Below, in pieces: positions 45,951 through 55,178 of a DNA stretch of 64,000 nt. The notes beneath the pieces are model-generated. The model was given only the letters and a program-made list of their open reading frames with translations. It had not been told where the DNA came from and made no database searches. Source of the stretch: Cryobacterium soli (GTDB taxonomy: Bacteria > Actinomycetota > Actinomycetes > Actinomycetales > Microbacteriaceae). A program made the position numbers and the translations under genes. The number at the start of each line of letters is the position of its first letter. Position 1 is the first letter of the stretch. The stretch covers positions 62,001 through 126,000 of the forward strand of contig NZ_CP030033.1 of assembly GCF_003611035.1 (NCBI RefSeq). The letters are read 5' to 3'.

Positions 45951-46838
45951 CTAGATCTCGCCGGATGCGGCGCCGAGCCGCTCGGACTCGGAACGTTCGG
46001 CGGCGGACCGGGCCCGGGCGGCACGCAGGTAGTGGCGCATCGGCGCGTGCCGCAGTCGCCGCGGCAACCGCGGGTAGACCGCGCGCAGGAGCGTCAGAAC
46101 AAGGTTGAAGCGCCGTTGCCGCCCCGGCGACCACGGCAGCGCGAACAGAGCGCGTTCCCCGGGCTCGAGCAGCCCGGCCGTGACCAGGCGGGCCAGCGGC
46201 ATGGCCAGGCGCAGCCAGACCGGCCCGGTCCGCGGATGCAGCAGCGTGTCGGCGACGGCGCGAGTCGTGGCATCCGTCGACAGTGCGCGGCCGGCGCTCC
46301 GCCAGTATTCCGCGAAGTCCTGCCGGGTCGGCGGCCACAACCCGGCCGGCACCTGCAGGGCGGTGCCCAGCACCGCGTAGTCGCGGTAGACCGCCTCCGC
46401 GTCGTCGTCGGGGAGCGGGCCGAAGACCAGGTCGTGCATGCGGGTGGCCGACTCGTAGAGGGTGGCGGCCACCCAGAGCTGAAGCGCCGGATCGAACGCG
46501 TTGTAGGCGGGGTCCCCGTCAGGGACGGTTCGGGGGCTGTGCACCGGACGGTGCGCCAGCGACACTCGGCGAACCGCCGCCGCCCTGTCGATGGGAGTTC
46601 CGCAGGTGACCGCGTACACGTATGCGAGGGTGCCCGTCAGCCGGTCGAGCGGCCGGGCGGCGAAGTCGCTGTGCCGGGCCACCCCGTGCCCGACGGCGGG
46701 GTTGGCCAGCTGCAGCAGGATCGCCCGCCCGCCGGCGAGGATGAGAATTCCCTCAGGCGCCAGGTCCCCGATGCCCAGGGCGGGGCGTGCCTGAGCGGGC
46801 CGGCCTGTCCCTGCGAGGGGAGTCTCGTCGTGCGCCAT
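45951..46838 (-). CDS. DUF2236 (MpaB-like oxygenase) family protein
   Basis: The 295-residue protein has the DUF2236 signature: an early GGRAILLQLANPAVGHGVARHSDF, then ATCGTPIDRAAAVRRVSLAHRPV-like and NAFDPALQLWVAATLYES with conserved His and Arg residues that hold heme in characterised relatives. MpaB and latex-clearing protein are oxygenases of this family; the substrate here is unknown. The ATG has AAGGAGG upstream. It diverges from the YceI gene across a 195-bp region with a palindrome. Confidence 0.85.
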   Translation of the reverse strand: MAHDETPLAGTGRPAQARPALGIGDLAPEGILILAGGRAILLQLANPAVGHGVARHSDFAARPLDRLTGTLAYVYAVTCGTPIDRAAAVRRVSLAHRPVHSPRTVPDGDPAYNAFDPALQLWVAATLYESATRMHDLVFGPLPDDDAEAVYRDYAVLGTALQVPAGLWPPTRQDFAEYWRSAGRALSTDATTRAVADTLLHPRTGPVWLRLAMPLARLVTAGLLEPGERALFALPWSPGRQRRFNLVLTLLRAVYPRLPRRLRHAPMRHYLRAARARSAAERSESERLGAASGEI

Positions 46839-46972
46839 GGCGGCCTCCTTCACGGTGAGCCTACTTCCCCGCACGCCTTCGCCCGCGACCGTGCTCCCGA
46901 CCGTCCCGTCAACCAAGCCGTTCCTGACCCGTTCACAGAAATTCTTCCCGACGATGGAATATCCTGAGGTCC

Positions 46973-46986
46973 TATGCGATTGCATA
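46973..46986. promoter_or_regulatory. Palindrome between the DUF2236 and YceI genes
   Basis: TATGC-GATT-GCATA is a perfect inverted repeat (five-base arms, four-base centre), 47 bp before the YceI ATG. It shares ten arm bases and the GNTT centre with the palindrome before the flavin oxidoreductase gene at 37182. Position and size suit a MarR-type operator; the protein is not encoded in the window. Confidence 0.68.
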
Positions 46987-47033
46987 TACCTGAGGGTGAC
47001 GGATCCGGTCGCCCCACAGACCTGAGGAGCACC

Positions 47034-47594
47034 ATGAGCGACACCGACATCATCACCATCCCCGGCTACAAAGCGGGAACCTGGACCATCGACCCCACCC
47101 ACAGCGCGGTCGGCTTCAGCATCCGTCACATCATGATCAGCAAGGTCAAGGGCACCTTCGAGTCGTTCGACGCCACGTTCGTCACCACCGAGAACCCCCT
47201 CGAGACCAGCGTCACCGCCTCCGCGACGGTCGCCTCCATCAACACCAACGAGCCCAACCGCGACGGCCACCTGCGCACCGGCGACTTCTTCGACGCCGAG
47301 ACCTACCCGACCATCGACTTCGTGTCGACCGGCGTGCGTCTGGTGAAGGGCGACTACCTCGTCGACGGCAACCTGACCATCAAGGGCGTCACCAAGCCGG
47401 TTACCTTCGACTTCGACTTCGGTGGCTTCGGTTCGGACCCCTACGGCAACTACAAGTTCGGCGCTACCGCCAAGGCCGAGATCAACCGTGAGGACTTCGG
47501 CCTCACCTACAACGCAGCCCTCGAGACCGGCGGCATGCTGCTCGGCGACAAGGTCACCATCACCCTCGAACTGCAGGGCGCCCTCCAGGCGTAA
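47034..47594 (+). CDS. YceI family protein
   Basis: The 186-residue protein matches the YceI lipid-binding beta-barrel family: GTWTIDPTHSAVGFSIRHIMISKVKGTFESFDA, NEPNRDGHLRTGDFFDAETYPTIDFVST, and DYLVDGNLTIKGVTKPVTFDF. No signal peptide is present, so the protein is probably cytoplasmic. YceI proteins bind polyisoprenoids or similar lipids. A palindromic operator upstream suggests regulation by a MarR-like protein. A strong hairpin terminator follows. Confidence 0.93.
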   Translation: MSDTDIITIPGYKAGTWTIDPTHSAVGFSIRHIMISKVKGTFESFDATFVTTENPLETSVTASATVASINTNEPNRDGHLRTGDFFDAETYPTIDFVSTGVRLVKGDYLVDGNLTIKGVTKPVTFDFDFGGFGSDPYGNYKFGATAKAEINREDFGLTYNAALETGGMLLGDKVTITLELQGALQA

Positions 47595-47606
47595 CCCAGT
47601 CCGCTG

Positions 47607-47638
47607 AACGGGGATCCCACCTGGTGGGGTCCCCGTTT
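47607..47638. terminator. Intrinsic terminator between YceI and the DUF1211 gene
   Basis: A 13- to 14-bp stem (47607-47620 with 47624-47637, one G-T pair) has a CTG loop and a short T-run. It lies 12 bp after the YceI stop and before the end of the convergent DUF1211 gene. Confidence 0.85.
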
Positions 47639-47655
47639 CGTGTGTCCGGGCGGAT

Positions 47656-48399
47656 TCAGCCGACGACCGCACCGTCCGGCGTCGGTTTGAGGACTCCAAG
47701 TCGCCGCAGGGCGAGAGCGATCACCGGATCGAGAGCGAAGACGAGGAACGCCGCGGAGCCCCACACCGTCGCCAACAGGACCACACAGAAGGCCTGCACC
47801 AGCGCGCTGGCCGAGTTGACCCTGCCGTTGTGCACGGCTTCGGGAGAGGCGCCCTGCACCAGCCTGCGGCGGGGCGAGCTGGCATGGAACCACTGCCAGG
47901 TGCTGATGAAGAGGATCAGGAAGAAGTTCACCGGGAGCAGGGTGCGGCCGAGCAGGTACCGACTGAACTCGTCGTTGAGGCTCGTCGTGAACGGCACGAG
48001 CACCACCCCGAGCAGGCGCAGGTTGTTCAGCCAGATGATGGTGGTGTCGACCCGGGGGATGAACTCGAACTGCCGCACGTGGATGAGCCAGAGCAGACCG
48101 AGCAGCAGAAAGCTGATCACGACGTTCAGGACGCTGGGAAGCAGGGCCTGCACCTGGTGCACAAGCTCGGCGTTCGAGTGCACCACGCCGATCCCGCTCA
48201 CCGAGAGGTTCAACACCAACAGGGTCGCCGCGATGGCGAACACCCCGTCCGTGTAGGACTCCAGCCGCCGGGTGGCGAGCACGGTGCGCCGGTCCGGCCC
48301 GGTCCGTGGCGAGCGTGCGTTCCGGCCTCCAGGGCCCCGTTGCGGGCCGGGGAAGGCGTCCGGGTCGTTCGGCTCGGGAGGAGGGGGCACGCTCGGCAT
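47656..48399 (-). CDS. TMEM175/DUF1211 family membrane protein
   Basis: The 247-residue protein has an N-terminal disordered 40 residues and then the TMEM175 core with RLESYTDGVFAIAATLLVLNL, a variant of the usual RxxxFSDGVFAIAITLL with Tyr-Thr instead of Phe-Ser. Further helices include VLNVVISFLLLGLLWLIHV and LLPVNFFLILFIS. The TMEM175 family are potassium channels in bacteria; activity here is inferred. The gene lies nine bases after the FUSC gene and both read on the minus strand. Confidence 0.85.
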   Translation of the reverse strand: MPSVPPPPEPNDPDAFPGPQRGPGGRNARSPRTGPDRRTVLATRRLESYTDGVFAIAATLLVLNLSVSGIGVVHSNAELVHQVQALLPSVLNVVISFLLLGLLWLIHVRQFEFIPRVDTTIIWLNNLRLLGVVLVPFTTSLNDEFSRYLLGRTLLPVNFFLILFISTWQWFHASSPRRRLVQGASPEAVHNGRVNSASALVQAFCVVLLATVWGSAAFLVFALDPVIALALRRLGVLKPTPDGAVVG

Positions 48400-48408
48400 G
48401 CCGGCAGC

Positions 48409-49452
48409 CTACTCGCCGGTGATCTCCTCGCGCACGCGGCGCAGGTCCTCCATGAGGGCCCCGATCAGGATCCAGTGCTGCGGATGCGGCGTCGTGATCA
48501 TCAGGGGCGCGGTGAGCGCGGGCGGCTCCACGGTGGGCGGCACGGAGGTGGCGGCGGGCGACTCCGGCAGCACGGTCAGCAGACGCAGGTCGTGGGCCGC
48601 GCGTTCCAGCTCGATGGAGAAGGCCTGCACGGTGGGCTCCAGGTGCAACGAGTCGTCGTAATGGTCACGCAGCGCGCGGGTCATCCCCAGAGCACGGGTG
48701 ACCAACGGCACCAGTCGCGTGTAGAGCTCGGTGTCGGCGTCGAGCACCTCCCGGTGCCGTGCCTGACGCGGATTGAGAGTGAGGCTCTCCTCGGCCTGGC
48801 TGATCGCCCGTTCGGCCTTGGCCAGCATCGGCCGCAGCAAGCGGGCCTGGATCATCAGGGACTCGAGGTCGGAGTACTTCTGCGGACTCAGCAACGCGTT
48901 GGCTACCCGGTCGAAGGTCGCGGCGATCTCCAGCGTGAGCCGGGTGACGGCATCGTGCGCGGGGGTGAGGAGCACGGGCGGCACGATGAGGGCGTTCACG
49001 ATGACGGCAATGGCGGCGCCGAGGATGGTCTCGATGATGCGATCCCTGGCGTAGGTCGGCGTCGCCGCTCCCAGGGTGAGCACGAGCATCGCGCTGATCG
49101 GGATCTGGTTGGCGGAGCCCGGCGAGAGCTTGAGCGCCCACGCGAGCAGGATGCACAGCACGATGGCCGAGAGCACGATCCAGCTGGACTGCCCGAAGAG
49201 CAGGCCGATGGCCAGGGCCACCAGGACTCCACCGACGACGCCGAGGCTGCGTTCGAGTGCCCGCCCGAGGGACTGGTTGACGCTGGGCTGCACCACGAAG
49301 ATGGCCGCCATCGCGGCGAAGATGGGAAGCTCACCCGGCAGCAGCCACTGCGAGATGATCCAGGCCAGGGCCACCGCGACCGACGTCTTGAGGGTCTGCA
49401 GAAGCGGGATCCGTCTGGACACTCGCAGGTTGGCCGTTATTCGCACTGTCAT
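48409..49452 (-). CDS. FUSC/aromatic acid exporter-type membrane protein
   Basis: The 347-residue protein has five to six membrane helices in the N-terminal half (SVAVALAWIISQWLL, FAAMAAIFVVQPSVNQSL, VVGGVLVALAIGLLFG, IVLSAIVLCILLAWAL) and a cytoplasmic helical part with RLTLEIAATFDRVANALL. This is the half-size FUSC layout, as in the aromatic acid exporter family. The ATG at 49452 is the first Met before the helices; a longer frame is improbable. Transport of aromatic compounds is an inference from family only. Confidence 0.8.
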   Translation of the reverse strand: MTVRITANLRVSRRIPLLQTLKTSVAVALAWIISQWLLPGELPIFAAMAAIFVVQPSVNQSLGRALERSLGVVGGVLVALAIGLLFGQSSWIVLSAIVLCILLAWALKLSPGSANQIPISAMLVLTLGAATPTYARDRIIETILGAAIAVIVNALIVPPVLLTPAHDAVTRLTLEIAATFDRVANALLSPQKYSDLESLMIQARLLRPMLAKAERAISQAEESLTLNPRQARHREVLDADTELYTRLVPLVTRALGMTRALRDHYDDSLHLEPTVQAFSIELERAAHDLRLLTVLPESPAATSVPPTVEPPALTAPLMITTPHPQHWILIGALMEDLRRVREEITGE

Positions 49453-49493
49453 AGGGTACAAGCCGGCCAGGGTCGAACCGGTCCGCCACTGCC

Positions 49494-50687
49494 TCAGCCG
49501 ACCGGCTCCGGCGGTTCCGGCGTGGTGGCGGCCGGGAGGACGTGCACGGGGCGGCCGAGGAATCGCGCGTATTCGTGCAGGGCACGGTCGGCGCTCCGTG
49601 CCGACACGTCGGAGAACGGGAGGAAGGGCTGGGGCTGGACGGTCACCCGCCGGGGCTGCCACTCCCGGCGCCAGGTGCCGATCACGCGCCCGCCTCGAAC
49701 CAGGATGGGTAGGAAGATCCCGTTCTTGCCCGGGACGACCCAGGTGAACTTCTCGGGCTCGATCGCCAGGTTGCGTTCCCGGTAGCCCAGCAGGTACTCG
49801 TCGAAACCGGCCAACGCCAATACGGCCGCAGGGCCCCGTCCGGGCGCGGCGCGGGGGAGCGCTGTCGTGTCGGTGCTCCGGGGAAGCAGATGGCGTACTC
49901 CGTCCACCTCGAGTTCCACCAGGTGCGGGGCCGCGACGGCGAGGGCGATCTTGGCGTCCGCCGTGGTGAGCTGCGACCACCAGATGAAGTCGGTCAGCGG
50001 GGCCGGGCCGTGGCCGACCAGATAGCGCAGCAGGTACTCGCCCAGAGCCTCGTCACGCTCGAGGCGACGCGGCCGGGGAACCCACTCGTCCAGCAGTACG
50101 AGCATCTGCTGCGAGTCGAGCTGGCGGCCCCAGCATAAGGTGCCCGATTGGGCCAGGTGCCAGATGAGGTGGTAGCCGCGTTGCCCGGCGGCGCTGATAC
50201 CGTTCTGTTCCAGAAGCTCCATGAACGCCGAGCGGGACAGCTCCCGTCCGCCGATCAGGGCGTCAACGGCCACCTGTCTGGCGTGCTCGATAATGGACTC
50301 ATCCAGGCCGAGGTCGCGCCGGCGAGTGGCGGCACCCGACCAGAGCCTCGGCGTGGTGAGCTCCAGCATCCAGCCCAGGTCCCGTCCGGGAACCAGGTGC
50401 AGCGTGCCGCGCATTGGCCATGAGCGCACGATCCGGCCGGAATCGATCAGTCGGTCGACGTCTGCGCTGGTGGTGCCGGGGGAGCGCACGGCCACGGCCC
50501 ATTTGGCCCAGCGCAGGTCCTGGGCCTGCAGAGCGAGCATCCGTTCGACGACCGCGACAGCGCCCTCGCCGGCATCCCTGTCGCCGGCAGCCGGCACGGC
50601 GCCAGAGACGGGGAGCACCGGCGAACCGGTCAGCGACTGGCTGACCAGGCGCCGGCGCACGATGTCTGAACTCGAAGCTCGCGTCAT
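49494..50687 (-). CDS. Winged-helix DNA-binding protein, AlkX/YcaQ-like (HTH_42)
   Basis: The 397-residue protein has the HTH_42 pattern: RLVSQSLTGSP near the N-terminus, MLALQAQDLRWAKWAVAVRSPG, VRSWPMRGTLHLVPGRDLGWML, and the C-terminal block PAAVLALAGFDEYLLGYRER with WVVPGKNGIFLPILVRGGRVIGTWRR. This is a full-length member of a DNA-glycosylase-like family related to AlkZ/YcaQ, some of which unhook interstrand crosslinks. The ATG is preceded, eight bases earlier, by TAGACT, a possible -10. Confidence 0.85.
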   Translation of the reverse strand: MTRASSSDIVRRRLVSQSLTGSPVLPVSGAVPAAGDRDAGEGAVAVVERMLALQAQDLRWAKWAVAVRSPGTTSADVDRLIDSGRIVRSWPMRGTLHLVPGRDLGWMLELTTPRLWSGAATRRRDLGLDESIIEHARQVAVDALIGGRELSRSAFMELLEQNGISAAGQRGYHLIWHLAQSGTLCWGRQLDSQQMLVLLDEWVPRPRRLERDEALGEYLLRYLVGHGPAPLTDFIWWSQLTTADAKIALAVAAPHLVELEVDGVRHLLPRSTDTTALPRAAPGRGPAAVLALAGFDEYLLGYRERNLAIEPEKFTWVVPGKNGIFLPILVRGGRVIGTWRREWQPRRVTVQPQPFLPFSDVSARSADRALHEYARFLGRPVHVLPAATTPEPPEPVG

Positions 50688-50796
50688 AGCTCGGCAGTCT
50701 AGGGCCGAACGCACCGGATCCGCAGGGCAACACCCAGGTCAGCCCGTCCCGTGCACAGCCGTCAGCGGGCGAGGTGGTTCATAGACGCGGTCGCTC

Positions 50797-51954
50797 TCAG
50801 GCGAGGTCGTCGTCGGTGCGGGCACCGAACACTATCTCGTCCCAGCTGGGCATCGAGGCACGACCGCGCCGGCCGGTCTGACCGGTGCGTGGCTGGCCGG
50901 TGGCTGCCTGTCCCGTCGCTGCCTGGGTGGCCCAGACATTGCGCGCGGCATCCGGCCGGGCCGGAACTGGATCGGGTGCACCTTCTGCGGGTGGCTGAGG
51001 CGACGGGGCCTTGGCGGCCTCGTCGACCAGACGGATACCGGTCTCCAGCGGCGCGCGATCCGCCGAGCGGCCTACGGGCACGGCGGCAGCCGCTGGGGCC
51101 TCGACGGCGGCGGCCTCGCGTTCGCCACGGCGACGGCGCAGGGACTCCAGCAGGTCGGCCGTCTCACTCAGGCTCTGCGCCGGTTCGTCGGCGCGCTTGA
51201 TCGCGGCTTTGGACACGGCTTCCGTCGTGCCGGCGGAGCGGGCATAGGGCACCAGGTCGTGCAGCGGCGCGGTGTCATTGAGGATGTCGTCGGCCAGAGA
51301 TTCCTTGAACGTGAACGCGCCGCTGTCGAAGCGGCTGACGTCGGCCAGGCTGGTCTCGGCTCCCACGGCGCGCAGTCGGGGAATCAGGGCGCCCTTGAGC
51401 TCACCCTGCTGGGAGAGCGCGATGGCCTCGCTGCCGATGGGAGCGAGCGCGTTCTTCTTCGGTTCGAAACCCCAACGGGCATCGTGATCGATGTCGTCGG
51501 CCGTGAAGGCCAGCTTGACGATCCAGCCGGCGCCCGGTTCTTTCCAGCTCGCCCAGCGCTCGTTCGAGGCGCCGAGTGAGGCGAGGCGTTCGCGGATGAC
51601 GCTGCCGAAGGTGGCCGGTTCATCGCCTGGGTCGGGTTCGACCGCCGTGTGCACGGGCACGCTCAGCGCAGAGGAGACGATGTACTCCCGTTCGGCGACC
51701 ACAGGGCCCTCGAAGCGGCGCACGAAGTCCAGCGACGCACCGGTCACGGCAGCCACGTCCTCGGCGGACATGCCCGCCCGGATGTGGGCCTGCACTTCCC
51801 GGGGCGACAACTTGGGTCGGACGGACGAATCCGTTTGGGTTTGGCGAAGCCGGGACTGGAGAACCGCGTCGATGGGAATCCTGAAACGATCACCATCCTC
51901 TGACGCTGCAAGCAGCGCGCCGTTCTCGACTCCGATAACTTTCAAATCCTGCAT
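50797..51954 (-). CDS. sepH: Septation protein SepH
   Basis: The 385-residue protein begins MQDLKVIGVENGALLAASEDGDRFRIPIDAVL, the conserved SepH/DUF3071 N-terminal domain. A helix-turn-helix follows at about residues 55-85 (LSPREVQAHIRAGMSAEDVAAVTG). The rest is Ala/Pro-rich and ends with PSWDEIVFGAR. SepH stimulates FtsZ assembly in Streptomyces and mycobacteria. The ATG at 51954 matches the family start; the longer frame enters the intergenic region. It is divergent from DUF4193. Confidence 0.92.
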   Translation of the reverse strand: MQDLKVIGVENGALLAASEDGDRFRIPIDAVLQSRLRQTQTDSSVRPKLSPREVQAHIRAGMSAEDVAAVTGASLDFVRRFEGPVVAEREYIVSSALSVPVHTAVEPDPGDEPATFGSVIRERLASLGASNERWASWKEPGAGWIVKLAFTADDIDHDARWGFEPKKNALAPIGSEAIALSQQGELKGALIPRLRAVGAETSLADVSRFDSGAFTFKESLADDILNDTAPLHDLVPYARSAGTTEAVSKAAIKRADEPAQSLSETADLLESLRRRRGEREAAAVEAPAAAAVPVGRSADRAPLETGIRLVDEAAKAPSPQPPAEGAPDPVPARPDAARNVWATQAATGQAATGQPRTGQTGRRGRASMPSWDEIVFGARTDDDLA

Positions 51955-52111
51955 GGCGAAAGCCCTCTCGCGATCACTGATGGCCCAACCCTGCCATGCC
52001 GAGTGGTCATTTCCGGGGAATACTGCGGGCGTGCCGGAAGTTGCTCCCATTGCCAACCTGAGAGGTTGGTGATTGGTTTGCTATTCCGAACGGATTGTTG
52101 CAAACTATGGC

Positions 52112-52132
52112 CGCCGATTTCGTTTATCGGCG
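52112..52132 (+). repeat. Hairpin in the DUF4193 leader
   Basis: CGCCGAT and ATCGGCG form a perfect 7-bp inverted repeat around a seven-base loop, 18 bp before the DUF4193 ATG at 52151. It has no T-run. The SepH-DUF4193 intergenic region (51955-52150) contains no other clear element. Confidence 0.45.
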
Positions 52133-52150
52133 TTAATGAAATGGATGGGC

Positions 52151-52444
52151 ATGGCAACCGACTACGACGCACCGCGAAAGACCGAAGACGACTCAGAGTC
52201 GATTGAGGCCCTCAAGGAGCGTGTACCCGACAAGATGTCCGGTGTCGTTGATGTTGACGACTCCGACAACCCCGGTGGTTTCGACCTCCCGGGCGCCGAT
52301 CTGTCCGACCTCGACCTCGACGTCGTCGTCCTGCCTCCGCAGGCCGACGAGTTCACCTGCGTGGAGTGCTTCCTCGTGAAGCACCGTTCGCAGATGTCGC
52401 ACGAGACCAAGCTCGGCCCGGTCTGCCTGGAGTGCGACGCCTAA
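52151..52444 (+). CDS. DUF4193 family protein
   Basis: The 97-residue acidic protein matches DUF4193: MATDYDAPRKTEDDSESIEALKERV at the start and two CxxC knuckles at the end (TCVECFLVKHRSQ and PVCLECDA), which probably bind zinc. The family is conserved in Actinobacteria next to dut and DUF3093, as here; the function is unknown. The ATG at 52151 is chosen because homologues start with this block; an in-frame ATG lies a little upstream. Confidence 0.93.
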   Translation: MATDYDAPRKTEDDSESIEALKERVPDKMSGVVDVDDSDNPGGFDLPGADLSDLDLDVVVLPPQADEFTCVECFLVKHRSQMSHETKLGPVCLECDA

Positions 52445-52450
52445 GCGCGC

Positions 52451-52906
52451 TTAGTTACTTGATGCTGGCCGTCGCGATCGATTGATCGCGGCGGCCATTT
52501 TCTGTGGCTGGCGACTGGAGACCAGCCAGTACGGCGCCGGGTCGGTGGGATCCTCGAGCGGGATACGCACGACCCCGGGGACCCAGCCGCGGATCAGCAG
52601 CCACGCACGGGCGTCGAGCCGCGGCCCGCGCTCGGCCGTGGCATCCGCCCCGTCGAAGGCAACGGCCTCGCCCAGCAGCGCGGTGTCGATGGTGGCCCGG
52701 CCGGCCGTGAGCGTGCCGCCAGAGACCTGCACGGTCGGGGAAGCCAGGACCACCAGCAGTGCACTGCCGAGGTAGAGCCCCGCCGCCGTCAGGACGCCCG
52801 CGAGCATCGATATCGGCAGGAAGACCAGCAGGCTCGCGGGAATCACGAGAGCGATGATGACGAACAGCCAGGGGGACGGCCGGAGTTTTTCGCGATATTC
52901 GGGCAT
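52451..52906 (-). CDS. DUF3093 family membrane protein
   Basis: The 151-residue protein has two N-terminal membrane helices (PWLFVIIALVIPASLLVFL and LAGVLTAAGLYLGSALLVVLA) and a soluble C-terminal domain with RAWLLIRGWVPGVVRIPLEDPTDPAPYWLVSSRQP, the DUF3093 signature. Its function is unknown. The gene is divergent from dut and convergent with DUF4193; its last codons contain the DUF4193 terminator hairpin. Confidence 0.9.
   Translation of the reverse strand: MPEYREKLRPSPWLFVIIALVIPASLLVFLPISMLAGVLTAAGLYLGSALLVVLASPTVQVSGGTLTAGRATIDTALLGEAVAFDGADATAERGPRLDARAWLLIRGWVPGVVRIPLEDPTDPAPYWLVSSRQPQKMAAAINRSRRPASSN
52466..52502 (+). terminator. Terminator for DUF4193 placed inside the convergent DUF3093 gene
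   Basis: A 14-bp stem with one G-T pair (52466-52479 with 52484-52497) and a GATT loop is followed by TTTTC. It begins 22 bp after the DUF4193 stop and lies in the 3' coding end of DUF3093. Confidence 0.85.
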
Positions 52907-52944
52907 GGCTCTATTCGACCAGACTTCTGCACTACCCTCGACAC

Positions 52945-53454
52945 GTGTCTGAAAGCGTTGAAGTCCTGATAGCCGCGCCCGTTCTCCCCACTTACGCCCA
53001 TCCAGGCGACGCTGGAGCCGATCTCCACTCGGCCGAGGCCCTCGTCCTGGCTCCCGGCGAACGGGCCCTCGTGGGCACCGGTGTGTCGATCGCGCTGCCC
53101 GACGGCTACGCCGCCTTCGTCGTTCCGCGCAGCGGGCTTGCCGTCAAACACGGCATCACCATCGTGAACTCGCCGGGCACCGTCGACGCGGGCTACCGCG
53201 GGGAGATCAAGGTCTGCCTGCTCAACACCGACAGCACTGCCCCCTTTGAGATCCAGGCCGGCGACCGGATCGCCCAGCTCATCGTCGCGCCGGTGTCGCG
53301 TGCCGTGTTCGTGCCCGTCGAACGCCTGCCCGGCAGCCTTCGTGGCGCCGGTGGCTTCGGCTCAACGGGCATTGCGCAGCAGGCTGCCGACCTGGCCCCC
53401 CATTCCCCAGCGTCCGCACCGGCGGATGCCCACCTGAGCGGAGAAACCCTGTGA
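52945..53454 (+). CDS. dut: Deoxyuridine triphosphatase (dUTPase)
   Basis: The 169-residue trimeric enzyme hydrolyses dUTP to dUMP. All five motifs are present in order: DAGADLHSAEALVLAPGE, PRSGLAVKHGI, NSPGTVDAGYRGEIKVCL, AGDRIAQLIV and the C-terminal RGAGGFGSTG. The start is a GTG; TACCCT (52933-52938) ends six bases before it, so the mRNA may be leaderless. The dut-DUF3710-DUF3159 order is a standard actinobacterial cluster; the next gene overlaps by four bases. Confidence 0.96.
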   Translation: MSESVEVLIAAPVLPTYAHPGDAGADLHSAEALVLAPGERALVGTGVSIALPDGYAAFVVPRSGLAVKHGITIVNSPGTVDAGYRGEIKVCLLNTDSTAPFEIQAGDRIAQLIVAPVSRAVFVPVERLPGSLRGAGGFGSTGIAQQAADLAPHSPASAPADAHLSGETL

Positions 53455-54152
53455 GTGACAACGTGAATCCCGGCACGGGCTCGAACAGCGACGGCCCCGA
53501 GCCCGCTGAGTCCGAGCTCACCGAGGCAGAGCTCACCGAGGGCGAGCCGGCACCGGACCCGCACGCGAAGTCTGCCCCTGACGACCGCGAGGTCGACGGC
53601 CCCCTTGACGAGTCAGAGGCCAACCCCGTTCGCCCGTATGTCGACCTCGGCGGCGTGAAGATCCTGCCCCGCGAGGGCCTGCACCTGCGTCTCGAGATCG
53701 AAGAGGGCAGCAAGCGCGTCGTGGCCATCGGCCTGGACTACGCCGGTTCCACCCTGCAGGTCCAGCCGTTCGCGGCACCGCGCTCAAGTGGCCTGTGGCA
53801 TGAGATCCGCAGCCAGATCGCCGACCAGATCGCCCGCCAGGGTGGTTCGACCACGCCGCGGGAGGGTCCGTTCGGCCCTGAGCTCGTCGCCGAGATCCCT
53901 GTAGCCGCCGGCCAGGGCCCGAGTGGGACCACCCGGTTGGCCCGCTTCATCGGCGTGGACGGCCCGCGCTGGTTCCTCCGCGGTGTCATCGCCGGCGAGG
54001 GTGCCATCAACCCGGATGCCGCCGCGCAGATCGAAGACCTCTTCCGCAGCATCGTTGTCGTGCGCGGTTCTGCCCCCATGCCGCCGCGTGACCTGATTCC
54101 GCTGCGAATGCCGGCGACCCCGGCCGGCAACCCCGAGCCCAGCGGCGCCTAA
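53451..54152 (+). CDS. DUF3710 family protein
   Basis: The 233-residue protein has an acidic, disordered N-terminal 60 residues and then the DUF3710 core: [53 protein letters not shown], and [15 protein letters not shown]. The family is linked to dut in Actinobacteria but has no defined activity. The GTG overlaps the dut stop codon. Confidence 0.9.
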   Translation: MSDNVNPGTGSNSDGPEPAESELTEAELTEGEPAPDPHAKSAPDDREVDGPLDESEANPVRPYVDLGGVKILPREGLHLRLEIEEGSKRVVAIGLDYAGSTLQVQPFAAPRSSGLWHEIRSQIADQIARQGGSTTPREGPFGPELVAEIPVAAGQGPSGTTRLARFIGVDGPRWFLRGVIAGEGAINPDAAAQIEDLFRSIVVVRGSAPMPPRDLIPLRMPATPAGNPEPSGA

Positions 54153-54223
54153 GCACCCGCTCGGAGCCGACCGGCGTGCGGCCACCGTTCGACACACCGT
54201 CCGACACCTCACCGAAAGCCCCC

Positions 54224-55024
54224 ATGATGACGGATTCCACCTCCCGGCCCGAGCCCGACCAGTCCACGCCCGACGATGGGGCAGCCTCCGTCGCCGCAGA
54301 GACGCCGGCGGCGGCCCCGACGGAACCGACGGCAGGCAGCGCACTCGCCGACGGGATGGCCGCCGCCGCCCGGCGCGCCGGATTCAGTCCGGCCGCCGAC
54401 GGCGAGCCGATCAGCGGCCACGCCCTCCTGGCCGCCATGGGCGGAATCCGCGGTCTGGTCGAGGCCGTGCTGCCCGGTCTGGTCTTCCTGGTCACGTATA
54501 CGTTCACCCGGGAGCTGATCCCGTCCCTGGTCGCTCCGGTGCTCATCGGCCTGGTCTTCTTCGCACTCCGGCTGGCCCGCAAGCAGACCGTCACGCAGGC
54601 CGTCGGCGGGCTGGTCGGCATCGCCATCAGTGCGGTGCTCGCTCTGCTCACCGGTCGCGCCGAGGACTTCTACCTGCCCGGGTTCTGGACCAACGGCGTG
54701 TACGGCACCGTGCTCCTGGTGTCGGCCCTCGTCGGCTGGCCCCTCATCGGTGTGGCCGTCGGGTTCCTGATGGGGGAGCAACTCGCCTGGCGCTCCGACC
54801 CGTCCAAACGCCGGGTGATGACCATCCTCACCTTCATGTGGGCCGGCCTGTTCATCCTCCGCCTCGCGGTGCAGCTTCCCCTGTACTACGCCGGGAACGT
54901 CGAGTGGCTGGGCGCGACCAAGCTGTTGATGGGGATTCCGCTCTATGCGCCGTTGCTCGTACTGTCCTGGCTGATGGTGCGCTCGGTCTATGCGGCGACG
55001 GCCGCGCAGGAGTCCAGCGACTAG
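54224..55024 (+). CDS. DUF3159 family membrane protein
   Basis: The 266-residue protein has a disordered N-terminal part followed by about five to six hydrophobic helices typical of DUF3159 ([76 protein letters not shown]). The ATG at 54224 is preferred to the GTG at 54176 because an AAAG ribosome site precedes it; this remains uncertain. Function unknown; it follows DUF3710 by about 70 bp. Confidence 0.85.
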   Translation: MMTDSTSRPEPDQSTPDDGAASVAAETPAAAPTEPTAGSALADGMAAAARRAGFSPAADGEPISGHALLAAMGGIRGLVEAVLPGLVFLVTYTFTRELIPSLVAPVLIGLVFFALRLARKQTVTQAVGGLVGIAISAVLALLTGRAEDFYLPGFWTNGVYGTVLLVSALVGWPLIGVAVGFLMGEQLAWRSDPSKRRVMTILTFMWAGLFILRLAVQLPLYYAGNVEWLGATKLLMGIPLYAPLLVLSWLMVRSVYAATAAQESSD

Positions 55025-55099
55025 TCCCGCCACACCCGCGCCGGCAAACCTGTTCGGGCGCCGTGTCGCCCGGGCGGGGGACCCCATCGGTGCTATTGT

Positions 55100-55117
55100 T
55101 ATCTCGACGTCAAGATA
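55100..55117. promoter_or_regulatory. 18-bp near-palindrome upstream of aconitase
   Basis: TATCTCGACGTCAAGATA is symmetric about GAC|GTC with a single mismatch (C opposite A). It is followed by GATAGT, a possible -10 (55114-55119). It is the most distinctive element of the 251-bp acnA upstream region and probably an operator. Confidence 0.6.
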
Positions 55118-55178
55118 GTTTGGCGACGGTGGCTGCCCCGGTTCGCCCGTGGGTCATCCCAGCGGCGCAGGCACTGCG

